Source of the DNA: Micrococcales bacterium 72-143
Lineage (GTDB): Bacteria; Actinomycetota; Actinomycetes; Actinomycetales; Microbacteriaceae
Length of the DNA: 64,000 bases
NCBI GenBank assembly: GCA_001898835.1
Contig: MKVM01000005.1
Coordinates: 124,001-188,000 of the forward strand
Reading direction: 5' to 3'
The notes beneath the pieces were generated by a model that saw nothing but the letters and a program-made list of their open reading frames with translations, was not told where the DNA came from and did not search any database. The position numbers and the translations under genes were made by a program. Below are positions 27,849 to 36,579 of this stretch, in pieces (position 1 is the first letter of the stretch; each line of letters starts with the position of its first letter).

Positions 27849-28139
27849 ATGCCCGGCCTGCTCACCCTGCTGCTGATCGCCCTCGCGGCAGCCGCGCTCA
27901 CCGCGATCGCCTCCGCCGTCGTCGTGCTGCGTCGCGCCGGACGGCTGCGGATGCGGCACGGCCTCGCCTCGGGCGCCCTCGCGCTCGTCACGGGGTTCGC
28001 CGCCGTCGCCGGGGTCGCAGCACTCCAGCCGGTCGCGCCGCGAGCGCCGGCGGTCCAGCCGGCGCCGGCGGTCGCCGTCGTCGATGCACCGGATGCGGTG
28101 GTCGACGTGCAGCTCGCCACCCTCGCCCTGGAGGAATGA
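27849..28139 (+). CDS. Small membrane protein of unknown function
   Basis: A 96-residue protein from the ATG at 27849, with GAAGGGA as ribosome-binding site. Two hydrophobic segments, about 4-26 (LLTLLLIALAAAALTAIASAVVV) and 42-60 (ASGALALVTGFAAVAGVAAL), are followed by an Ala/Pro/Val-rich tail. No family recognised. It has its own promoter-like sequence upstream. The track start at 27762 lies inside that promoter and is rejected. Confidence 0.6.
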   Translation: MPGLLTLLLIALAAAALTAIASAVVVLRRAGRLRMRHGLASGALALVTGFAAVAGVAALQPVAPRAPAVQPAPAVAVVDAPDAVVDVQLATLALEE

Positions 28140-28179
28140 GGCGGAGGGGCACGTCGCCGGTCGACGGCACACTGTCCTC

Positions 28180-29277
28180 ATGAGCCCACGCCCCCCGGCA
28201 CGCGCCCGACGCCTCCTCACCGGCCTTCGGCTCGCGGCGCAGGGCATCGCGCGCCCCGCCGCCGCCGGCCCCGTCGACGCGGTGCGCTCCCTCCTCGCCA
28301 TGCAGGGTCAGGACTATCCGGGCGTGCTCTGGTCGGTGGGGCTGCGCAGCGGGGCGACGGAGGCCGAGGTGGAGGCGGCCCACGCATCCGGCGCCCTCGT
28401 GCGCTCGTGGCCGTTGCGCGGAACGCTGCACCTCGTCGCCGCCGAGGACCTCGGCTGGATGCTGTCGCTCACGGGCGAGCGCACGGCGCGGCTGGCGGCT
28501 GCACGTCACCGCGAGCTCGGCCTCGATCAGGCCGACTTCGCGCGTGCCGCCGCGATCGCGCGCGAGCGGCTGGCGGGCGGTGCGCGTGCCGACCGCGCGG
28601 AGCTGCTCGAGGCGTTCCGCGCCGGCGGCATCCCGACCGACGGGCAGCGCGGCCCCCACCTGCTCGGCAACCTCGCGCACACGGGGCTCGTCGTGCTCTG
28701 CGGGCGCACCGAGTACGCGCTCCTCGACGAGCACGTGCCCGATCCGCGCCGCCTCGAGCCCGACGCCGCGGCGGACGAGCTCGCCCTGCGCTATTTCACG
28801 GGGCACGGGCCCGCGACGGTCCGCGACCTGGCGTGGTGGTCGGGACTGCCGCTCACGCTCGTGCGCGAGGCGACGGCGCGGGTGCGCGACCGCCTCGACG
28901 CGGTCGAGGTCGAGGGTGTCGAGCACCTCATGCGCTCGGGGCTCGAACCCGACGGCGACGGCGTGCACGCCCTCCCGGGGTTCGACGAGTACCTGCTCGG
29001 CTACGCGGACCGCTCCGCCGCGCTCGCGCCGGAGCACGCCGACGCGATCGTGCCGGGCGGCAACGGGATGTTCCGCCCGACGATCGTCGCACGCGGCGAG
29101 GTGGTCGGCACCTGGAGCCGCGACCGCACCCGGACCGCGGTGCGGGTGACCGCGAGCCCGTTCGGACGGTTCTCCGCGACCGCCCAGCGGCGTCTCGCCG
29201 CCACCCTGCGCCGGTACGGCCGATTCCTCGGCCGGGAAGTGGATCTCGGAGCTCAGCCCGCCGTCAGCAAGGGGTGA
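28180..29277 (+). CDS. Winged-helix DNA-binding domain protein (HTH_42 family)
   Basis: A 365-residue protein of the winged-helix family related to YcaQ/AlkX. Landmarks are ARRLLTGLRLAAQGIARP, VRSLLAMQGQDYPGVLWSVGLR, LVRSWPLRGTLHLVAAEDLGWML, and FTGHGPATVRDLAWWSGL. Relatives act in repair of DNA crosslinks or alkylation damage, but this branch is not characterised. The ATG at 28180 has CACACT six bases upstream, the same arrangement as the App1-type gene, and no clear ribosome-binding site. Its 3' end overlaps the convergent GH5 gene by 14 bases. Confidence 0.85.
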   Translation: MSPRPPARARRLLTGLRLAAQGIARPAAAGPVDAVRSLLAMQGQDYPGVLWSVGLRSGATEAEVEAAHASGALVRSWPLRGTLHLVAAEDLGWMLSLTGERTARLAAARHRELGLDQADFARAAAIARERLAGGARADRAELLEAFRAGGIPTDGQRGPHLLGNLAHTGLVVLCGRTEYALLDEHVPDPRRLEPDAAADELALRYFTGHGPATVRDLAWWSGLPLTLVREATARVRDRLDAVEVEGVEHLMRSGLEPDGDGVHALPGFDEYLLGYADRSAALAPEHADAIVPGGNGMFRPTIVARGEVVGTWSRDRTRTAVRVTASPFGRFSATAQRRLAATLRRYGRFLGREVDLGAQPAVSKG

Positions 29278-31315
29278 GCGTTTCGACCGACGGGGCGAGC
29301 GACACGGGACCGCCGACGAGCGTCACACGCGTGGCGCCCAGCCGGTCGAGGTCGGCGAGCACATCGCGGGTCACGCAGGTCCCCGGCACGACGTACAGCG
29401 GCGCACCGATCGTCCCCGCCCAGGCGGATGCGGCGAGCGCGTCGGGGAAGCCGAGGCCGGTGGCGAGAATCGCACGATCCGAGCTCCCGAAGGCGAACCG
29501 GGCGACCCCGACACCCACCGCGAAGCGGTCGGCGCCCGCGATGCGCGTGACCGGCGCGAAGGCGCCGAGCGCACCCATCACGGCATCGCTCACGGAGGCG
29601 GGACCGCCGACCACGACGATCGAGTGCGGGTCGAGCGCCGAAAGCGCTGCACGGGTGTCGGGTCCGAGCTCCGACGCGCTCCCGGGGACCAGCAGCACGG
29701 GAGCTCCCGCCGCACCGGCGGCCGCCCCAGCGGTGAGCGCATCGGGGAAGTTCTCACCCGTCGCGACGAACACCGTGTCCGGATGGATGCCGTCGAACGC
29801 CGCCCGCGCGATCGCGGCCGACGCCGCATAGCGGTCCGCGCCCGCGATCCGCTCAACGCGGGGCTGGATCGCGGCGAGCTGCGCGAGGACCGTGTCGCTC
29901 ACACTCGCGGGACCGCCGACGACGACGATGCGATCGGGCTCGAGGCGCGCGATCTCAGCGCGCACCACAGCGGGCAGAAAGCCGCCGGCCGTCAGCAGCA
30001 GCGGGCTGTGGTCGCGCGCCGCGACCGGGGCCGCCGACAGCGCGTCGGGGAACTTCTCGCCGCTCGCCACATAGACCGCGGACGCCGCGCCCGGATTCGC
30101 GGCCCGCGACACACCGACAGCTGCGGCATACCGATCGGCGCCCGAGACCCTGTCGACCTGTCGGCCGCCGCCCAGCTCGCGCAGGTGGTCGTGGAACAGC
30201 GTGCCCGCGGGCGCCTTCGGCCGACCGTCGTCGTCGACGAGCGCGTAGCGACTGTTGCTGAGCGACTCGGAGGCGTCGACGCGCCACCACGCCCACGGCA
30301 GGTATCCGATGCCGTGCTCATCGGACCAGTCCATGAGACGGGCGAGGTAGTCGCTGCCGCCGTCGGTCTGGCCGAACTCGGTCACGATGACCGGTACCTG
30401 GTCGGCGATCGGCGCGACCGTCGCATCCCAGCAGCCGATGGTGCGACAGCTCTGCCCCGGATAGGCGTGCCACGACACGACGAGCTGGTCGTCGTGGGGC
30501 CGGTGGGAGAGCCAGCCGTTGAGGTCGTTCGCGTAGTCGATGCCGGCGAGCAGCGCAGGCTGACCCGCGCCCGCGGAACGCACGGCGGCGAGCAGCTCGC
30601 TCATGCCGACCGCTGCATAGCTCGCGCCCGACAGCGCGCCGGCCGCGTCGTCCTCGACCGGCGGATGGCACCCACCGTCGCGCCAGCAGCCCCAGCTGAG
30701 GCTGAAGGCGAGACCGCCCCCGCTCGGCGCCCATCGCGAGTAGGGCTCGTTGAACAGGTCGAACATCACCGAGGGGTCGTCGGCGAAGCGCGCGGCGATG
30801 GAGGCCCAGGCCGTGACCGACTGCGCATCCGGCATCGCCCGCTGACCACGCGCGGCGACCCCGGCCGGTGCGGTGATGTGCAGATCCAGGATGACGGCGA
30901 CGCCCGCGAGGTGCAGCTGATCCACCCAGGACTCGACCGCGGAACGGTAGCCCGCCGCCGTGCGCCCACCCCCGGCCGGGGCGCCGTTGAGGCCCAGCCA
31001 GCAATCCTGGTTGAGCGGCAGGCGCACCAGATCCACACCCCACGACGCGATCAGCTGCGCCTCCGCGGCGGAGGTCGATTGCGAATAGCCCCACCCCTGC
31101 CAGCAGGCGTACTCGAAGCTCGGCCAGTTGACCCCGTGCGGCACCCAGGTCCGCCCGGTGCGAGCGTCGACGAGTCGCGCGCCGTCCACCTGCGGGTGCG
31201 GTGCCCCGGGCGCGGCCTCAGCGGGAGAAGCCGCCGTGAGGCCGGCCGCGAGGAGCGCGACGGCGAGGACGAGCGCCGCCGCCGCGCGCGACGAGACACG
31301 GATCGGACGAATCAT
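29264..31315 (-). CDS. Secreted GH5 glycosidase with three cell wall-binding repeats
   Basis: A 683-residue secreted protein. A signal peptide (AAAALVLAVALLAAGLTAASPAEAA) precedes a glycoside hydrolase family 5 domain of about 330 residues; FDLFNEPYS (general acid/base Glu near 187) and VIVTEFGQTDGG (nucleophile Glu near 312) are the catalytic sites. Three cell wall-binding repeat 2 (PF04122) units follow from about residue 386, marked by RVSGADRY, RIAGADRY and RIAGADRF. It should be an endo-acting beta-glycanase held on the cell surface; the exact substrate is open. It starts 32 bases after the permease stop, so it is probably the last gene of the glucoside operon. Confidence 0.87.
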   Translation of the reverse strand: MIRPIRVSSRAAAALVLAVALLAAGLTAASPAEAAPGAPHPQVDGARLVDARTGRTWVPHGVNWPSFEYACWQGWGYSQSTSAAEAQLIASWGVDLVRLPLNQDCWLGLNGAPAGGGRTAAGYRSAVESWVDQLHLAGVAVILDLHITAPAGVAARGQRAMPDAQSVTAWASIAARFADDPSVMFDLFNEPYSRWAPSGGGLAFSLSWGCWRDGGCHPPVEDDAAGALSGASYAAVGMSELLAAVRSAGAGQPALLAGIDYANDLNGWLSHRPHDDQLVVSWHAYPGQSCRTIGCWDATVAPIADQVPVIVTEFGQTDGGSDYLARLMDWSDEHGIGYLPWAWWRVDASESLSNSRYALVDDDGRPKAPAGTLFHDHLRELGGGRQVDRVSGADRYAAAVGVSRAANPGAASAVYVASGEKFPDALSAAPVAARDHSPLLLTAGGFLPAVVRAEIARLEPDRIVVVGGPASVSDTVLAQLAAIQPRVERIAGADRYAASAAIARAAFDGIHPDTVFVATGENFPDALTAGAAAGAAGAPVLLVPGSASELGPDTRAALSALDPHSIVVVGGPASVSDAVMGALGAFAPVTRIAGADRFAVGVGVARFAFGSSDRAILATGLGFPDALAASAWAGTIGAPLYVVPGTCVTRDVLADLDRLGATRVTLVGGPVSLAPSVETLTPC

Positions 31316-31347
31316 CCTCAGCCCCCTGCGCGGGAGCATAGCGAATA

Positions 31348-32295
31348 TCAGCCCTTGACGGCCCCGCCGAGCCCCGCGCCGCGCAGGATGAGGCGCTGGA
31401 AGGCGAGGAACAGCACGACGGGGATGATCGTCGCGATCGCGAGCGCCGCGAGCGTCACGTCGAGCTCGGTCTGCGACTGGATGTTCGGCAATCGCACCCC
31501 GAGCGGCTGCACGTCCGGGACGGTGAGCACGAGCTTCGGCCACAGGTAGTCCTTGAGCGAGGCGATGACGATGAACACCGACACGACGCCGAGGATGGGA
31601 CGCGACATCGGCAGCACGATCGACCAGAACATCCGCACCGTTCCCGCGCCGTCCGTGCGGGCGGCCTCGAACACCTCCTGCGGGAGGCTGTCGAAGAACC
31701 GCTTCACGATGAGGATGTTGAACGCGTTCGCCGCCGTCGGCAGCCACACCCCGAGGTAGTTGTTGAGCAGGCTCGGCCCGAACGCGGGTCGGGCGACCGT
31801 GATGAACAGCGGCACGAGCAGCACGACCGACGGCACGAAGAGCGTCGCGAGGATCGCGCCCTGCAGCACCCGCGCGTACGCCGGACGCAGGATCGAGAGC
31901 ACGTACGCGCCCGTCGTGGCGATCACGAGCCCGATGACCCACTGGCCGAGGGCGAGCGCGATCGTGTTGAAGAAGTACTTGCCGACCTCGACGTCGACCC
32001 AGGCCTGCTCGAGGTTCGCCCAGTCGATCCCGCTCGGCCAGAACTGGAGGGGGTACTGGATGGTGTCCTGCGTCGTCGAGATCGCCGACTTCGCGAGCCA
32101 CAGGAGTGGGCCGAGGCCGACGACGAGCAGTCCGCCCATGAGCACGATGTGCGAGATCACCTGGCCGACCCGCACGGGGGTGCGGCGGCGGTCGTGGGGC
32201 GAGAGGATGCCGCGCTCGACGTCGGGCTCGGTCGTCGCGTCGAGCGACCGCCTCGTGCGGAGCCGCGGGCGCGGGAGTTTGATCGTGATGCTCAT
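31348..32295 (-). CDS. Sugar ABC permease, MalG type
   Basis: A 315-residue carbohydrate permease of the MalG/CUT1 type with six helices. After a polar N-terminus of about 45 residues comes VISHIVLMGGLLVVGLGPLLWLAKSA. The EAA loop is PQEVFEAARTDGAGTVRMFWSIVLPMSRPILG, and the C-terminus ends GAGLGGAVKG, as in many CUT1 permeases. It pairs with the permease encoded one base upstream (TGATG). No ATPase is in the operon; a shared MsiK-type ATPase encoded elsewhere is the usual partner in actinobacteria. Confidence 0.9.
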   Translation of the reverse strand: MSITIKLPRPRLRTRRSLDATTEPDVERGILSPHDRRRTPVRVGQVISHIVLMGGLLVVGLGPLLWLAKSAISTTQDTIQYPLQFWPSGIDWANLEQAWVDVEVGKYFFNTIALALGQWVIGLVIATTGAYVLSILRPAYARVLQGAILATLFVPSVVLLVPLFITVARPAFGPSLLNNYLGVWLPTAANAFNILIVKRFFDSLPQEVFEAARTDGAGTVRMFWSIVLPMSRPILGVVSVFIVIASLKDYLWPKLVLTVPDVQPLGVRLPNIQSQTELDVTLAALAIATIIPVVLFLAFQRLILRGAGLGGAVKG

Positions 32296-33260
32296 CAGTC
32301 GGTGCTCCACTTCTCGGTGGCCTTGAAGTACAGGAAGGATGCGGCCGCGAGGAACAGCGCGAGCATGACCGAGAGCGCGGTCGCCTCGCCGTACTTGCCG
32401 CCAAGGCTGTTCTCGAAGGCGTAGCGGTAGATGAGCAGCAGCACGGTGACGGTCGCGTTGTTCGGGCCGCCGCCCGTGAACAGGTAGGGCTCGAGGAAGA
32501 CCTGGGCGGTCGCGATGACCTGCAGGATGAGCATGACGAAGATGACCCCGCGCAGCTGCGGGAGCGTGACGTGCCAGATCTTGCGCCAGATGGAGGCCCC
32601 GTCGACCTCGGCGGCGTCGTACAGCTCCGGCGGGACCGCGAGCAGCGCGGCGAGGTAGATGATGATCGACCCGCCGGCGGCGGCCCACGTCGCCTCGAGG
32701 ACGAGCGACGGCATCGCCTGGGTCGCGTCCTGGATCCACGGCTGCGGGGGGATCCCGAGCACGCCCAGGATCGTGTTGAACACGCCCGTCGGCGAGGCGG
32801 AGTAGAAGAACTTCCACAGCAGCACCGCCACGACGGGAGGCACGATCACGGGGAGGTAGGCGAGGGCCGAGTAGAGGCCCTTCATGCGCTTGACCTCGCT
32901 CATGAGCACCGCCATGAGGATCGGCAGCGGGAAGCCGAACACGAGCGCGAGGAGCGCGAAGTAGAGGGTGTTGACCACCGCGCGCCCGAGCAGCGGGTCG
33001 CTCAGCACGTTCACGAAGTTGTCGAGGCCGACGAACTGGTAGGTGATGAGGTTGGTCTTCTGGAAGCTCATCCAGATCGACTGGAGGATCGGCCACCAGC
33101 TGTACACCGTGAACACGAGGATCATCGGGAGGGCGAACAGCAGCGTGACGAGCCCGCCGCGGCGCACCCATCCGCGGATGCTGCGGTCGCGTCGACGGGG
33201 GCCGGTCTGCCGCGGACGCAGGCGCTGTTCGACGGCGCGCCGTTCGTCGAGGACGGTCAT
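32295..33260 (-). CDS. Sugar ABC permease, MalF type
   Basis: A 321-residue CUT1 permease with six helices. It starts MTVLDERRAVEQRLRPRQTGPRR and has a first helix at LVTLLFALPMILVFTVYSWWPIL. The coupling loop is PPELYDAAEVDGASIWRKIWHVTLPQLRGVIFV. It lies between the binding-protein gene and the MalG-type permease gene. A strong hairpin separates it from the binding-protein gene, which probably lowers permease expression relative to the binding protein. Confidence 0.92.
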   Translation of the reverse strand: MTVLDERRAVEQRLRPRQTGPRRRDRSIRGWVRRGGLVTLLFALPMILVFTVYSWWPILQSIWMSFQKTNLITYQFVGLDNFVNVLSDPLLGRAVVNTLYFALLALVFGFPLPILMAVLMSEVKRMKGLYSALAYLPVIVPPVVAVLLWKFFYSASPTGVFNTILGVLGIPPQPWIQDATQAMPSLVLEATWAAAGGSIIIYLAALLAVPPELYDAAEVDGASIWRKIWHVTLPQLRGVIFVMLILQVIATAQVFLEPYLFTGGGPNNATVTVLLLIYRYAFENSLGGKYGEATALSVMLALFLAAASFLYFKATEKWSTD

Positions 33261-33287
33261 GGGTCTTCCTTCGGGTCGGATCGGGTT

Positions 33288-33318
33288 GGGGCCGCCGGAT
33301 GCGGGATCCGGCGGCCCC
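33288..33318 (-). other. Intercistronic hairpin between binding protein and permease
   Basis: GGGGCCGCCGGAT and its perfect complement enclose a five-base loop (13-bp stem). It lies inside the operon and may partially terminate transcription or protect the upstream mRNA end. Confidence 0.6.
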
Positions 33319-33325
33319 TGCGGCG

Positions 33326-34672
33326 TCAGCCGCCGATGAGCGCCTGAGCGTCCTTGTCTGCCTGGGCGAGAAGAGCGTCGATGTCGGCGTTCCTGTCGGT
33401 CAGCACCGCCTGGACGATCGGGTCGAGGAGCGCGTAGATCTCCTGCGTGTGGCTCTTCGGCTCGCCTACCGGGGTCTGCTCGAAGATGCCGTCGATGAAG
33501 CCCTGCATCTGGTCACGCGGGACGTTCACGTAGGGCTCGATCCAGGTGAGCGACTCCTCGTAGGTGGCCTGGTCGAGCACCGGCAGCACGGGGGTGCCGA
33601 CCGCCTGGCCCGAGTCCGAGAGCGCCTTCGCGTCCGCGACGGCCGCGTCCTTGTTGAGGAGCTTCTGCATGTAGTACCAGTCGACCCACTTCACAGCCGC
33701 CGCCTTCGTGTCGGCGTCGAGCGACGGCGGGAGCACGGCGATGTCGCCGCCGCCGAGCACCTTGCCGCCGTCCTCCATCGGGATGGTGGTCAGGCCGTAC
33801 ACGGCGGGGTCGAGCGAGAAGTCGCGCACGAGGGCCGTGTAGAGGTCGGAGCCGGAGGTGTACATGCCGATGTTGCCGGCCGCGAACTCCTGGTTGATCG
33901 AACCCCAGTCGAGCAGGAAGTTGTCGCCCATGGAGTTGTCGTCCCAGCGGAGGTCGTGGAAGTACTGCAGCGTGGCCTTCACGCCGTCGTTGGCGATCGT
34001 CGAGGTCGTGCCGTCGTCCGACTGCAGGAAGCCGCCGCGCGACGCCGCCTGCGCGGTGAGCTGCCATCCGCCCGTGTTGTTCTGGGTCATGGTCGCGTAG
34101 CCCGCCTTGCCGGTCTTCTCGGAGATCTGCTTGGCGTACTCGCGCACCTGGTCCCAGGTGGTGGGCGGCGAGTCGGGGTCGAGGCCTGCCTGCTCGAACA
34201 GCTGGCGGTTGTACTGCAGCCCGAGCGCGTAGGCCTGGCGCGGGAAGCCGAACAGGTGCCCCTTCGAATCCTTGACCGCGTCGAGGATGATCGGGTTGAA
34301 CTTGTCCTCGTAGCCGAGGGCCTTGATCTCCTCGGTCACGTCGGCGAGCTGGCCGTTCTCGAGCAGCGTCTTCGCGTCGGTGAAGGGCACCGTGAAGACG
34401 TCGGGCAGGCTGCCCGCCGCGAGCTGAGCGGTGAAGGTGGGTCCCTCCCACTCGTACTCGACGCCGATGATGTCGATGTTCGGGTACTTCTTCTCGAACT
34501 GCGCCTCCTGCGTCGCGAAAGCGTCGTAGGCGGCCTGGTCGGCGCCGGGCGGGAAGGTCGCGACGCGCAGCTCGATCTTGCCGTCGGCGGATCCTCCGGT
34601 GCTGCAGGCGGCGAGCGATGCGACAGTCGCGAACGCCGCGGCGATCGCGATCACCTTGGTGGGTGACTTCAT
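33326..34672 (-). CDS. Sugar ABC binding lipoprotein (alpha-glucoside locus)
   Basis: A lipoprotein of 448 residues with lipobox LAAC (Cys23), then the CUT1 binding-protein pattern: ELRVATFPPGADQAAYDAFATQEAQFEKKYPNIDI, GSLPDVFTVPFTDAKTLLENGQLADVT, and FNPIILDAVKDSKGHLFGFPRQAYALGLQYN. An ATG at 34672 with AAAGG eight bases upstream is preferred; an ATG at 34687 overlapping the glucosidase stop (ATGA) would add five residues and signal coupling. The neighbouring alpha-glucosidase suggests an alpha-linked oligosaccharide ligand such as maltose or isomaltose. Confidence 0.9.
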   Translation of the reverse strand: MKSPTKVIAIAAAFATVASLAACSTGGSADGKIELRVATFPPGADQAAYDAFATQEAQFEKKYPNIDIIGVEYEWEGPTFTAQLAAGSLPDVFTVPFTDAKTLLENGQLADVTEEIKALGYEDKFNPIILDAVKDSKGHLFGFPRQAYALGLQYNRQLFEQAGLDPDSPPTTWDQVREYAKQISEKTGKAGYATMTQNNTGGWQLTAQAASRGGFLQSDDGTTSTIANDGVKATLQYFHDLRWDDNSMGDNFLLDWGSINQEFAAGNIGMYTSGSDLYTALVRDFSLDPAVYGLTTIPMEDGGKVLGGGDIAVLPPSLDADTKAAAVKWVDWYYMQKLLNKDAAVADAKALSDSGQAVGTPVLPVLDQATYEESLTWIEPYVNVPRDQMQGFIDGIFEQTPVGEPKSHTQEIYALLDPIVQAVLTDRNADIDALLAQADKDAQALIGG

Positions 34673-34683
34673 TGTCTTGCCTT

Positions 34684-36396
34684 TCATCGTTGGGTGATGG
34701 GGTGGGGTTCTCCGGGCTCGTGCTGTGGTCGTAGCCATGCCGTGGAGTTCGTGGGGAGGACGCCGTCGGCGACCTCGGAGCTCGCGAGGAGCACCTCGCG
34801 GTGGGGCGGCAGCTCGACGGGTGCGTCGAAGCTGGTGACGCTGATGAGGTCGTCGCCGCGGCGGAAGGCGAGCGCGTCGGGCCCGAGGTCGAGCCAGGCG
34901 AAGGCGCCGTCGCCGAGCGCGGGCTCGGCCTTCCGGATGCGCAGGGCCGCCTTGTAGAGGTTGAGCATGGAGCCCGGGTCGGCCTCCTCGGCCTCGACCG
35001 TGTAGAGGGCCCACTGCTGGGGTTGCGGCAGCCACGGGGTGCCCGTCGCGTGGGGCGAGCTGAAGCCGAACGGGGCCCGGGTGCCGGACCAGGGAAGCGG
35101 CACGCGGCATCCGTCCCGCCCGGGGTCGACGCCGCCCGAGCGGTAGTGCATGGGGTCCTGGATGAGTTCGCGCGGGATGTCCTCGGCCTCGGGGAGGCCG
35201 AGCTCGTCGCCCTGGTAGATGTAGAGCGAGCCGGGCAGCGCGGCCGTGAGGAGCGCGGCGGCGCGGGCGCGGCGGGTGCCGAGCGCGAGGTCGGTGGGCG
35301 TGCCGAAGCGCTTGGCGAGGAACGCGAAGGAGCTGTCGGCGCGGCCGTAGCGGGTGACGGGGCGCGTCACGTCGTGGTTGGAGAGCACCCAGGTCGACGG
35401 CGCGCCGACCGGCGCGTGGGCGCCGAGGGTGAGGTCGATGGATGCGCGGAGCTCGGCGGCATCCCACGGGCGCGCGAGGAAGTCGAAGTTGAACGCCGTG
35501 TGCATCTCGTCGGAGCGCAGGTACTTCACGAAGCGGTCGATCTCGGGCAGCCAGATCTCGCCGACCAGCACGCGCGCGCCCGGGTACGAGTCGGCGAGGG
35601 CGCGCCAGCTGCGGTAGACGTCGTGCAGCTCGTCGCGGTCCTGGGTGGGGTGCTCGCCGGGGCCGGGGTTCTCGGGTACCTCGCCGAGCTGGGGATCCTT
35701 GATGACCAGCGCGGCGGAGTCGATGCGCACGCCGGCGACGCCGCGGTCGAACCAGAACCGCAGGATGTCCTCGTGCTCGCGGCGCACATCCGGGTGGTTC
35801 CAGTTGAGGTCGGGCTGCTCGGGGGTGAACAGGTGCAGGTACCACTGGCCGGGCGTGCCGTCGGGGTTCGTCGTGCGGGTCCAGGTGTCACCGGCGAAGG
35901 GCGAGACCCAGTGGGTGGGCAGCTCCTCGGAGTCGACGAACCAGAAGCGCTCGCGTTCGGCGCTGCCGGGGCCTGCGGCGAGCGCCGCCTGGAACCACGG
36001 GTGTTGGTCGGAGACGTGGTTCGGGACGACGTCGATGATGGTGCGGATGCCGAGGGCGAGCGCCTCGCGGATCAGCAGCTCCGCCTCGGCGAGGGTGCCG
36101 AAGTCGGGGTGGATGGAGCGGTAGTCGCTCACGTCGTAGCCGCCGTCGGCGAGGGGGCTCGCGTACCAGGGCGTGAACCAGATCGCGTCGACCCCGAGGT
36201 CTTTCAGGTAGCCGAGCCGGCTGCGGACGCCGGCGAGGTCGCCCGTGCCGTCGCCGTTCCCGTCGGTGAAGCTGCGCGGGTAGATCTGGTAGATGACGGC
36301 GGAGCGCCACCAGTCCGGATCCTCGGTGCTCGGCGCGGGGGCGTGCACGGTCGACGCGGTGCGTTGTGCCGGGCTCTGCAGGACGTCTGCGTCCAA
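34684..36396 (-). CDS. GH13 alpha-glucosidase (oligo-1,6-glucosidase group)
   Basis: About 570 residues of glycoside hydrolase family 13. Conserved regions are DVVPNHV near 120, GVRIDSA near 220 (nucleophile Asp), GEIW near 277 (acid/base Glu) and LSNHD near 340 (transition-state Asp). It hydrolyses alpha-glucosidic bonds of short sugars, and without a signal peptide it works in the cytoplasm on what the ABC system imports. I start it at a TTG (36396) with GAAGGA nine bases upstream. The ATG at 36495 lies upstream of the predicted transcription start and next to the LacI operator, so it cannot be used from that promoter. Confidence 0.9.
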   Translation of the reverse strand: MDADVLQSPAQRTASTVHAPAPSTEDPDWWRSAVIYQIYPRSFTDGNGDGTGDLAGVRSRLGYLKDLGVDAIWFTPWYASPLADGGYDVSDYRSIHPDFGTLAEAELLIREALALGIRTIIDVVPNHVSDQHPWFQAALAAGPGSAERERFWFVDSEELPTHWVSPFAGDTWTRTTNPDGTPGQWYLHLFTPEQPDLNWNHPDVRREHEDILRFWFDRGVAGVRIDSAALVIKDPQLGEVPENPGPGEHPTQDRDELHDVYRSWRALADSYPGARVLVGEIWLPEIDRFVKYLRSDEMHTAFNFDFLARPWDAAELRASIDLTLGAHAPVGAPSTWVLSNHDVTRPVTRYGRADSSFAFLAKRFGTPTDLALGTRRARAAALLTAALPGSLYIYQGDELGLPEAEDIPRELIQDPMHYRSGGVDPGRDGCRVPLPWSGTRAPFGFSSPHATGTPWLPQPQQWALYTVEAEEADPGSMLNLYKAALRIRKAEPALGDGAFAWLDLGPDALAFRRGDDLISVTSFDAPVELPPHREVLLASSEVADGVLPTNSTAWLRPQHEPGEPHPITQR

Positions 36397-36448
36397 CGCG
36401 GTGGTTCCTTCGGGCTCTCGCGACGCCCGGGTCGGCGTCGACACCCCG

Positions 36449-36477
36449 AATGTAGGTAACTCGACAGAATGACGCAA
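36449..36477 (-). promoter_or_regulatory. Promoter of the alpha-glucosidase operon
   Basis: On the minus strand TTGCGT, 17 bases, TACATT. Transcription should begin near 36442, giving a leader of about 45 bases to the TTG start. A half-operator GCAAG overlaps the -35 and the full operator lies just upstream. Confidence 0.6.
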
Positions 36478-36490
36478 GAACTCAACAAAC

Positions 36491-36505
36491 TGCAAGAAAC
36501 TTGCG
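36491..36505. promoter_or_regulatory. LacI-type operator at the alpha-glucosidase promoter
   Basis: TGCAAGAAACTTGCG contains the dyad GCAAG-AAA-CTTGC, about 15 bases upstream of the -35. A close relative, TTGCAAGAAATTGCG, lies over the -35 of the lacI-type gene itself, which links the two promoters to one regulator. Confidence 0.6.
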
Positions 36506-36533
36506 ACGCCTTGCGCAGCGTCACCCCCTGCCG

Positions 36534-36579
36534 CTCGTTGAGTAGCGCCGCGCCGCGAAGCGACGCGCCGCTGCAGACC
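36534..36579. repeat. Degenerate copy of the hairpin repeat, behind the lacI-type gene
   Basis: Read on the minus strand it runs from GGTCTGCAGCGG to CTACTCAACGAGC with a GC-rich self-complementary core (GCGGCGCG/CGCGCCGC type). The ends resemble the two GGTCGAGT...GAGACC repeats at 53341 and 53415. It begins directly after the lacI-type stop codon and probably acts as its terminator. Confidence 0.4.

Noticed and set aside
31316-31350. CebR operator before the GH5 gene
   Set aside because: Only the half site GGGAGC is present, and the second half does not form the palindrome.
36397-36495. ATG at 36495 or GTG at 36444 as the alpha-glucosidase start
   Set aside because: The predicted transcript starts near 36442, downstream of the first and at the second, whereas the TTG at 36396 has a GAAGGA site nine bases upstream.
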